Origin: Xestospongia bergquistia
Lineage: Eukaryota > Porifera > Demospongiae > Haplosclerida > Petrosiidae
Direction of reading: 5' to 3'
NCBI GenBank assembly: GCA_963965975.1
Contig: OZ014422.1
Location: 4,859,155-4,923,154 of the forward strand
DNA: 64,000 bases
Shown: piece by piece, positions 23,250-32,876 of the stretch
How positions within the stretch are numbered: position 1 is the stretch's first letter
Layout: each line of letters begins with the position of its first letter
Notes under the pieces: generated by a model
Databases searched by the model: none
The model's input: the letters and a program-made list of their open reading frames with translations, nothing else
Told to the model about the DNA's origin: nothing
Made by a program: the position numbers and the translations under genes

Positions 23250-23302
23250 TTCAATTTTCCCCGATGTCTTTTGCACCTTTTTCTTGGATGAAAGCCCCAT
23301 GA
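22049..23302 (+). CDS. Membrane-anchored P-loop protein, truncated chimeric paralogue (copy 1)
   Basis: An intronless ORF (start MMPKISIQTVLFVIGI) nearly identical to the full copy at 29222-30661 up to about residue 403. After ..QIQEKAS the frame runs into the antisense strand of duplicated RPL3 exon 2, gaining about 17 foreign residues (..[14 protein letters not shown]) and losing the last 75 residues of the normal protein, including a winged-helix-like region. It keeps the N-terminal membrane helix, GPPGSGKK and all core motifs. It may be expressed as a dominant or neutral fragment, or be a pseudogene; the frame remains open throughout. A GTG at 22043 would extend it by two codons but is unlikely to be used. 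Confidence 0.75.
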   Translation: MMPKISIQTVLFVIGIILLALIFFPVGPGEPVQLTKPKDITAYITDHYCDHDSLLQNANDAIKKAVEEQRELPSIHLAYLSFVGSYACELPKKNPLIIWGPPGSGKKAGLQQLTNQWRKQGRVVVNVDLSDFDGDLKELNELIDVAVAEAFSKKQIPRKVILALDQSIITEEEEIGDSGLSGLFVKYIRKLTKPVLNLLLTPFKSFLPSFVVNKIEEIMEDRYEDRLDNLGDYMESFFKGKGEALEEINFKDFFRAIRIISRIEPSYAPIIIFSELNGMEILGDKEGKVFVNRLITLLHEFEQNENNIPIIISSTNTLWLTNAGVDDKLFQRYEMFPLSSDDLNELFVKKLQIWKEEEIQQIVQNIGGLPEDIKEVYRLNILNNMSLDSALSQIQEKASTLQFSPMSFAPFSWMKAP

Positions 23303-24207
23303 CGAGGTGCTGAGAACTTTATATGAGACTGAAAGAATAAATAAATATATAACTTTATATAATTCAACATGTTGTGATAGTATAAAATAAATCTATTTGA
23401 CAATTAACAAAGATTAACTTACCATCCTTGCTTCTAAACTACACGAGAAAGGACCACGTTGTCCAAATCAACTGACCATGCGCAATGCAACGCTAAATGC
23501 GTATCAATTAGAATAGTATATATCTAGCCCCTCCTTTCAAGATGGCTGCAGAGAAGTATCCCAGAGAGTATCCCCGTGTACCTGGCATTGACGAAATAGA
23601 TAGGAATGATTTCGTTGCTTTAAAAAAAGCTAGAGATCAATGGGCACGAGATAGGTAGTTACACTTACACCAACATACTTTGTCAATTCTTTTGTAGAGC
23701 AATTGATTTAGAAGAAGTCAAGATATTACGACAAAGAGTAAAGGATTGTCAAAGAAATGAAGATGTTAATCATCCTCAGCGATGTCGTGAACATGTAGAT
23801 GCATACTTTAAAGCATTTCGCAAGTATCGATCTGAAGGTACAATAACATAATATACTATTTGTTGTTATTTCTCTTCCTAGGATGGTTCTATTATCACTA
23901 ACAACAATTTACCGACATGTCACTCAGTCAATATATAACAGAACTATAAATTAGTGTCGATATTATGTATAAATTATTATTGAAAAACATAATAATTATT
24001 ATAATAATTATAATAGATGATTAAGGGGTGTGGTCTTTGTTATGGCTGGTCCAAGTATTGTCCTATCAGACAGTGAAGATGAGTTTCCTTCGGTAGTTAG
24101 TATTTCAAGAACTAGTTCTTCCACAAAGAGGGTAAATACCTAATATTAAAATTCCCTTAGCAGTGTACGCTGGCATTCCCACCTACAACAGTTCTATACA
24201 GATATAT
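23250..24207. repeat. Segmental duplication, copy B (RPL3 5' remnant, NDUFB10, EME1 exon 1)
   Basis: Counterpart of 18903-19704. It starts inside antisense RPL3 exon 2 (about 45 bp of coding sequence plus intron 1 and the ATG exon, near 23424-23430) and continues through intact NDUFB10 and EME1 exon 1. The RPL3 portion is a non-functional 5' stub, but its promoter side probably still drives NDUFB10. Confidence 0.85.
23542..23901 (+). CDS. NDUFB10: Complex I subunit NDUFB10 (PDSW-like), short form
   Basis: An accessory subunit of the mitochondrial complex I membrane arm. Three exons, 23542-23654, 23698-23837 and 23882-23901, give 90 aa: MAAEKYPREYPRVPGIDEID, then KARDQWARDRAIDLEEVKIL and CQRNEDVNHPQRC, ending EGWFYYH. 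The YPREYPRVP motif, the basic/acidic helix and the CX11C pair match the central and C-terminal part of NDUFB10. The vertebrate protein (about 170 aa) has a longer N-terminus, not seen here, so either the sponge form is short or an upstream exon is missed; upstream lies the compact promoter. This copy is open, unlike copy A. Confidence 0.8.
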
Positions 24208-26026
24208 AATAATTGTACATAATTATTATAAATTATGATGTATAAAACAATTAAACGACCAATAACAGTTATATAGGTTCTCATTGTGATAATATTTGCT
24301 TGGCTGCAAATAAATTCATAATAGTATTTTCACATTGACCTCATTACAAAATTCAGTGTATTCATAATTAACTCAACCTATTAATGTAGAGCCATGATTT
24401 GGACCCAAAAGAAACGAAGAAAAGAAAACTTGAGAATGAAAAGGAAAAAAAGAGATTGGAAAGAGAACAGAAGAAAGCTAAAAAGCAACAACAAGATAGT
24501 TTAATGAAAGCAGTAAAGAAGGTATTTACACAAATAGTCAAAAATACTTTTACCATAGATTCCTGCTAATAGTGAATACATTATAATTACACATAGTATC
24601 TATGTTTCACTATAATATTATATGTTGAAAAAGTTTTATAAAATATTATTCATAATTGATTGTCCTTCATGTAGGTAGAATATGAGAGTAGGAAAGAAAT
24701 GCAACCTGGAGAACGAGTAAAACAAATGGTGGTTGTTCTAGAAACTAGTATTGCAGAAAATTCAGATTTGATGACAGCATTAATGTGTCAGCTACTTGAA
24801 TTACATGTTCAACATCAAGTACTGTCTGTGTTACCTTGTGGTACTGTTAAATGGAAGAGAAAAACAACTAAAAGGAGTGTCAGTGATGAAGGAGTGAGGA
24901 CTTTGTGTTTGTAGTGAATAGTTTGATTATGTTCCAGGTAGTATTAGAACACATTGAGGAAATTGATGAAGATCATATTTTAATTGTTCTGTCTGGAAAC
25001 AAGTTTCTAGAGCTCGTCCAATGTTCAAAACAGGTTATATCTAAGTAATATTCTTATTAATGTAATACTGTAAGACAGTAGGACCAGATAAGACCATTAC
25101 CACCTGACTCTCCCACACTCCTAAAATTTGTAAATGAGTTACAAACTCAATATCCTTCAAACAAATTAATATTGGTAGTAGATGGAATTGAACTGTCACT
25201 GAGGTTAGGTAGACATTTCTCTATTTATAAAAGTATGTTTGTAATATAGAGCTCAGAAGAGACAGAAGAATCAACAATTTCGTACAGCTGTACGTTCCCA
25301 TCAACTTATTGATGATGCTAGTTACAATCCTGAGGTGACACGTATTGACTGTGAAGAGGCTATAGTTAGTGTACAAATAGCTACAGGTATATTGCTAATG
25401 ATGTCTACAATACTTGTATTATGATTTTTATAGGGTGTTGTGTGAGATTGTGTCAAGACTCTAATCAAATAGCAAACATAATTGTCACATATACCAAAGC
25501 TTTGTCTGAGCTACCATATTATTCTCAGAAGGAAAGTTCTTTTTCATTCCATGGTGATTTAGGCCCAGGTGCTTCTAGAAAGGTTAGTGACTATCTTAGA
25601 GACAGTAGTTATTGTAGTAATTAATGACAGGCATTAAAGGAAAGCAGTAATAAAGTAGGATTAATATGGCAACATCAGTTGATGCAGTTTCCTGGGGTCT
25701 CTAATACTGTAGCAGCTGCTATTGTGGCCAATTTTCCTTCTCCAGCTCATCTCCTTAAGGTAAGGGATGTATTCCATTGGTAATGAGGATATAATGTCTG
25801 TTTCATACTTTTAGGCTTACAAAAATTGTGATACTACAAGACAAGCTGAACTATTATTAGAAAACATTCAGGTTGAGTTGATGGTATTATCATCAGTCTG
25901 TCATATCTAATACAGATACGTCGTGGTGTGGGTGTGACAGCTTCAACAAGGAGAGTAGGGATAGCTATATCAAAAAGAATTTACTTAAGTATGACTTCTC
26001 AAGACACAACAACACAATTGAACTGA
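24042..26026 (+). CDS. EME1: Crossover junction endonuclease subunit EME1
   Basis: The non-catalytic partner of MUS81 in a structure-specific nuclease that resolves recombination and stalled-fork intermediates. Exon 1 gives MAGPSIVLSDSEDEFPSVVS. Exon 2 is a highly charged KRK/EKE segment. The ERCC4-type nuclease-like domain follows (KQMVVVLETSIAENSD, LILVVDGIELSLR), and the C-terminal helix-hairpin-helix region gives MQFPGVSNTVAAAIVANFPS and ending exons IQIRRGVGVTASTRRVGIAI and SKRIYLSM, very close to human EME1. About ten exons. The stop at 26024-26026 lies 11 bp from the IQCK stop on the other strand. A remnant of the sequence just after its first exon persists in block A near 19627-19704. 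Confidence 0.88.
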
Positions 26027-26037
26027 TTTTAATAGTG

Positions 26038-26914
26038 CTATTTTACTACATCACCATTTTCTTTTGCTATTCTATAATCTTTATCTTTCAATTTCCGATA
26101 ATCACGCCAAGCTTTCTGTATTGTCTTGACTGCAGCAATTTCCTGTAAGTACAAATGTTGATACATCCTACAGGATGTGTAGCATCACCTTTTGGAAACC
26201 TCTTTGCCATTGTCTAAATATTTGAACATCCTGACGACACCTAACCTAAATATAAGAAACCTTGTTTATTCATATGTTACAGCTACAATACCCTGTATCC
26301 TCTATATCCTGCTTGTAGAATAATAGTTGCTTCTTCCTCTGACAAAGTAGCAGAAAGAGGAAGCGGAGGTCGAGGACTTTTAAGAAATTTTAAGTATAAT
26401 AGTTTTGTTAACTCTCTTACTTTTTCTTCCATTCTTCTTGTACAAAAGGAATATCACATAATGCTACATTGTGACGACCAACTTGGGTAGGATTCTCCCT
26501 TGAATAATTCTTTTACATTAGGCCATTACCATGTCACTTACCTGTATAAATACTCTACTAAGTAATCTAGCGGATTGAACTGTTTTCTTTTCTGTAGAAA
26601 AGGTAGGAATACTTTGGCATAATTTTCTGTGAATATCGATGTGTGGGAGATTGATAATCTAGGTATATAAGTTTACTAAAGCCAGAATACAAAAGGTCAA
26701 CTCAACCGACCATGTTAGTCAACTAGTTGCTTAGTTTGTAACCTAGAGTTTAAACTTACTTCCGTAGTCATAGCAGTTCGTAACATTTTATCTAGACCTG
26801 GAAGCAATACTGGGAAGACGTGCTGATTAAGGTAGTCAGTAGCTGTAACTGAGTGATAGGTAGAAATTGGAGCTAGGATGAGTTCTTACCATCAAATTCT
26901 AAGTTTGTGGCCAT
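26038..26914 (-). CDS. IQCK: IQ domain-containing protein K (IQCK)
   Basis: An axoneme-associated IQ-motif protein in animals. Exon 1 is MATNLEFD (start 26914). Then come YLNQHVFPVLLPGLDKMLR, FTENYAKVFLPFLQKRKQFN with PLDYLVEYLYR, SPRPPLPLSATLSEEEAT with IILQAGYRGYR (first IQ motif), RCRQDVQIFRQWQRGFQK, and a last exon with AAVKTIQKAWRDYRKLKDKD (second IQ motif). The stop is at 26038-26040. The order and wording match vertebrate IQCK, which is longer at the N-terminus. A perfect RFX X-box lies 12 bp upstream of the start codon, fitting a ciliary role. Confidence 0.85.
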
Positions 26915-26926
26915 ATTAGTTATGAG

Positions 26927-26940
26927 GTTGCTATGGTAAC
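26927..26940. promoter_or_regulatory. RFX X-box (GTTGCTATGGTAAC)
   Basis: The 14-bp imperfect palindrome GTTGCTATGGTAAC fits the RFX consensus GTTGCCATGGCAAC in both half-sites with no spacer error. It sits 12 bp upstream of the IQCK start codon. RFX factors drive ciliary genes from X-boxes close to the start across animals. Binding is inferred. Confidence 0.75.
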
Positions 26941-27025
26941 TAGATAATTAACGTCAATTCATAAGTATTTTTGTTAGCTGACATGAAACATAAAACAACT
27001 GAAAATATTAAGTAGGAAAGAAAAG

Positions 27026-28261
<1,236 letters not shown>

Positions 28262-29221
28262 CTAAGGAAAAAAGGAACAAAGTCATAGGATGTGATTTCA
28301 AGTGAGTACTATACAGAGGTTACTCTTGATTTTTAAAAATGTAGGATGAAATCAGTGCCTAAAATCCTATTTACAAAGACTTACAAGTGATATTGAAGTA
28401 CAAAAAAGTGTATAAATAAAATATGAATAAATGAAATTAACCGAAATTGTACCTTCAGAATAAATATTATAATATTACCCTATAAGGAAGTCACACAAGA
28501 CTATATGTAAAAAAACAAAGGGATACGTTTCGAGAACAATGTGGGTATTAATTTTCTCTACATCTTGAAAACATTTAAACACCACTATCAGCCTAACATT
28601 AAGCTTTTTAATGAATATATTCAGTCACAGAAATACAGTCTACTATACAATTTATATAACTAAATTGTCCTCAAGACCTAACTAACAACTTCTAGATTTG
28701 AAAGCGTCAGCCTCGTCATATCACTAGTGTATCTTTACCTGAAAACAAGTGATAATCAAAGCGGTCCAAACAAATACACCAGACACAGAATAAGCTACTG
28801 GAGAGTAGAGAAACTGACAACACCAGCTGGAGTTAGTAACCTCTATATCAACTTCTACAGAAGTCATCTTTGCGTAACAGGAATAGGGCTGGGTAATTTT
28901 AATAAAATGTTAGTCACGTGATTATTCCAGCCCCTCCTTCAATTATCTACGCGCTGCTACATGAGCAAAATTTCCTCAAACATTTCTAAACTTCCTTGTT
29001 CGAGCACCAAGTGACAAGCTAATATTGTTTGCAAACACAATGATACTCACATACCACACCTCATCATCCAATTCAATATAACATAGTGTTTTGTTTTCCT
29101 GGTGTGGTTACAGAGGTGATAATAAAGCACCTGGTATCTGGCGATAACCATATCATTGGTATGACTAAAAAGCTCGACTTGTCTTGTATCCCTAGCTAAC
29201 TGCAAGATTTTAGTAGCCATA

Positions 29222-30661
29222 ATGCAAAAAATATCAATCCAAACAGTCCTTTTTGTCATTGGAATTATTCTACTTGCTCTTATTTTCTTCCCAGCAGGGC
29301 CTGGGGAACCAGTCCAATTAACTAAACCAAAAGATATCACTGCCTATATTACTGATCATTATTGTGACCACGATTCACTTCTCCAAAATGCTAACGATGC
29401 TATTAAAAAAGCAGTTGAAGAGCAAAGAGAACTGCCTTCTATTCATCTAGCATATCTAAGCTTTGTAGGCTCCTATGCATGTGAATTACCTAAAAAGAAC
29501 CCATTGATTATCTGGGGGCCACCTGGCTCAGGCAAAAAAGCAGGGCTTCAACAGTTAACTAACCAATGGCGCAAACAAGGTAGAGTTGTTGTGAATGTAG
29601 ATTTGAGTGACTTCGATGGAGATTTAAAGGAGCTTAATGAACTCATTGATGTAGCAGTGGCCGAGGCTTTCTCTAAAAAGCAAATACCACGTAAAGTTTT
29701 ATTAGCTCTTGATCAATGTATTATTACTGAAGAGGAAGAGATAGGAGATGGTGGTTTAAGTGGACTGTTTGTAAAATACATCAGAAAGTTAACCAAACCA
29801 GTCTTAAATTTGTTACTTACGCCTTTTAAATCATTCTTGCCATCATTTGTGGTAAATAAAATAGAAGAGATCATGGAGGATCGATATGAAGACCGTTTAG
29901 ACAATCTAGGTGATTACATGGAATCTTTCTTTAAAGGGAAGGGAGAAGCTTTGGAAGAAATCAACTTCAAAGATTTTTTTAGGGCTATTCGCATAATATC
30001 TCGAATTGAACCCAGTTATGCCCCTATCATTATATTCTCTGAATTGAATGGAATGGAAATATTAGGAGACGAAGAAGGAAAGGTCTTTGTGAACCGTTTG
30101 ATCACACTTTTGCATGAGTTTGAACAGAATGAAAATAATATACCAATTATAATCTCCTCCACAAACACCCTCTGGCTAACAAATGCTGGAGTAGATGACA
30201 AACTCTTTCAGCGCTATGAAATGTTTCCATTAAGTTCAGATCACCTTAACGAATTATTTGTGAAAAAGTTGCAAATTTGGAAAGAAGAAGAAATAGAGCA
30301 AATTGTTCAAAATATAGGGGGCCGCCCCAAAGACATTAAAGAAGTTTATCGTCTAAATATACTGAATAATATGTCTCTTGACTCAGCATTGTCTCAAATT
30401 CAAGAAAAGGCTTGCACTATGATTTTAGATATTGTAGCTAAATCTCCTTATGCTACTACAGAGGGCTTACTTCAGAGTTTACCTATTAAATTGATACCAA
30501 GTGAAGTTATAGACAATGAAAAAATTTGTTACCTCTTACTGCAAAAAGTTGTTTATTTTAATTCTCATCATATGCTGAACTTAGTTCATGATGGTATGTC
30601 AATGTTCATGAAGGACTGTCTTCAAAGGAGTATCTGTGAAAGGGTAGAAGACTGCTCTTGA
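29222..30661 (+). CDS. Intronless membrane-anchored P-loop ATPase-like protein (full copy)
   Basis: 479 aa in one exon, unusual among the intron-rich neighbours. Residues 6-24 form one membrane helix (TVLFVIGIILLALIFF). Residues 95-108 hold the P-loop IIWGPPGSGKKAGL, in which the usual Ser/Thr after the lysine is Lys. KVLLALDQ (159-165) and IIIFSELNG (269-277) are the two candidates for Walker B; neither has the standard DE pair. IIISSTNTLW (309-318) fits a sensor 1 strand. Residues about 405-479 look like a winged helix. The architecture recalls the archaeal-type ATPase_2/YME2 group of STAND-like NTPases, but no specific family is recognised. It probably faces cytosol or matrix from a membrane. 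The stop is 115 bp from the end of the convergent ADAP gene. Confidence 0.8.
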   Translation: MQKISIQTVLFVIGIILLALIFFPAGPGEPVQLTKPKDITAYITDHYCDHDSLLQNANDAIKKAVEEQRELPSIHLAYLSFVGSYACELPKKNPLIIWGPPGSGKKAGLQQLTNQWRKQGRVVVNVDLSDFDGDLKELNELIDVAVAEAFSKKQIPRKVLLALDQCIITEEEEIGDGGLSGLFVKYIRKLTKPVLNLLLTPFKSFLPSFVVNKIEEIMEDRYEDRLDNLGDYMESFFKGKGEALEEINFKDFFRAIRIISRIEPSYAPIIIFSELNGMEILGDEEGKVFVNRLITLLHEFEQNENNIPIIISSTNTLWLTNAGVDDKLFQRYEMFPLSSDHLNELFVKKLQIWKEEEIEQIVQNIGGRPKDIKEVYRLNILNNMSLDSALSQIQEKACTMILDIVAKSPYATTEGLLQSLPIKLIPSEVIDNEKICYLLLQKVVYFNSHHMLNLVHDGMSMFMKDCLQRSICERVEDCS

Positions 30662-30776
30662 ATTTGAACAACCAAATTAAAAAATGAATCAACTATACTT
30701 GTAAATAATAATTACAATATGATTTTGCTATAAAGCTACAATTGCAAAACAATAATCAGTTAATGATAATATATAG

Positions 30777-32712
30777 CTAGCATTGAGTAAATGAAAATGA
30801 ATGTTCACGTTCATCTTCATATGTTGCATATTCATCATTGGATACCAAAGCAACTGGTGGGCCCTCAATTACAGATTTCAATATACTCATCCATTCCTTC
30901 TTCTCTTCCTCTGTTTCTGCCATTAAAGGAAATCCACCTCCACTACGATAAGGAACACATAGCATAAAAATATTAGTTTGATCTGCTAAATGATCAGGAA
31001 CAACATCAGTGACAGCGAACCCATCACTTGAAGCTCCTATCTGAATTTCTCCAAGTGGATACGCATCCTATACATAAATCTAGTTGTTAAAAATATAATC
31101 ATTCATTAACTAACTTTGGGTTTATCATAATATCGGAGATTAGACTTGTCCAATACAAAAAATCTTCTTTGGAATTTCTTCAATATCATACAAGATCAAA
31201 GTAATATTCAATTTTTTAAATGATACCTTTTGGGTTGGGGGCATTTTAAATAAATAACCAGTCCTTGTGAAATCCCATGTTACTCTCTCCAGAAGCTATT
31301 ATAGAATATATAAAGCCCCGAAATTTCATTCTTATGGCTAACTACAATTAATCATTACCTCTTCTTCTGAGATATCACATTCCAGCTGAAGAGCTTTTAG
31401 CTTGGCACACCTTATTGATAAATACCAGTCCATAATTTCCTAATCACCAATTAAAAAGTCAACAGTTGATAATACATTTACTTTCTCACATGTCCAGTGT
31501 CAGAATAGACAAACAAGCTCCTTGATCTGCCATTAATTCGATAGGTTATTAACAATGAATAATTATGATCTTCTAAGCCAGGAGCATTGAATGTAGCATT
31601 AATGCTTAGTAGAGGTACACAGGCCTTGGGTTTACGATCCTATAGAAAGAAATTGGATCAAATTTAAAGTTTCAATATGCATAACTATGATTACTATGGT
31701 CATAATGTTGATTTGGAAAGTAAAATTATGTTGCTTTAACCTGTTAATGTTATTGATTTTCTTATGCATTTCAACAAAGCATTGTACATTGCCAACATAC
31801 ACACAAATATGTTGACATAAATGTAAAACAATAACATTGCTATTCAAAAACTAAACTTAGCCAAATCCTTGTTTTGTGTAATCTATTTACTTGAGAGTTG
31901 ATGAAATAGCTGAGGTTTTCATGATCTAGAACAAAATATCTTGTATTCCATTCATCATTTTTCTTTTTACGTTTATATAGAAATCCTTGACGTAAACCTA
32001 ATTTGATAACAATAACAGAATATCATTGTATCATGATCGCATACCAGTGAGATATGGTCGTAACATTTCAGGTGCAGAAGGAACAAATTCTTTTCTTTCA
32101 TACTTTGCTCTAATCCATTGTTCTCGCAATACACTACAAGTAAATCGAAATATAATTTATATTATGCATGTTCTTTTAACAACAATACTAATATAATTAT
32201 GGCTTGTCCCACAGGAATGTACATACAAATACAATATAGTAGTGTATACTACTTTAAAGATTTTTATCTAATAGATATAATAACATATATATGACATACA
32301 AAACCTTACAGTCTAGCATCTGGTGTTGGTTTCGGCCAAACTAAAGGAACTTTGGACTCCCATTCTTTCTTGGCTTCTTTGTTACCAACATTAATCATAC
32401 TCTAATGTGAAAAGTTAACTTTAATATCATTAATATTATTGTCCTTACCTCTATCATTTCATGTGTCCATTGATCAAGTTTGATTGATTTAATCCTGGAT
32501 ATCGCAGTACCCAGTCTTCTGTGGACACCAGCACAGTCAATGCACAGAAATATTCCAATATTGATTGCAGCCCAATCAGGAGCTAAAAACAGAGCTCTAA
32601 AGCAAAAGTATACACACTATGCTCTACCTTCACGACCACAATCAGCACAAACATTGTTGCCTTCTATAAGTTGAGCTTCTTCAAGTTTTAGTCGAAGATC
32701 TTCAGTCGCCAT
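30777..32712 (-). CDS. ArfGAP with dual PH domains (ADAP / centaurin-alpha), gene A
   Basis: An Arf GTPase-activating protein that binds PIP3/IP4 through two PH domains. The start MATEDLRLKLEEAQLIEGNN leads into a C4 zinc finger, CADCG...GIFLCIDCAGVHR, and LDQWTHEMIE. The first PH domain begins RQGFLYKRKKKNDEWNTRYF; the second begins DFTRTGYLFKMPPTQK and includes RRFFVLDKSNLRYYDKP, AYPLGEIQIG and AETEEEKKEWMSILKS. The tail ends SFSFTQC. About ten exons. The arginine finger region is conserved (CAGVHRRLG). It is tandem with gene B just upstream (165 bp between B stop and A start), so the pair arose by an old local duplication; the proteins are clearly diverged. Confidence 0.92.
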
Positions 32713-32876
32713 ACCGATGATTAATTACTATTAACTTTATGAAAGTTAATGATTTTATTGGGACACACATCCGGTAAATTTTAAAAATAACTGTATTCCA
32801 CATAAATGACGACAACAACTTTTAAGTATGATCAAAACTAATAAAATACACACAATTTATTTAGGACAATTTATTA

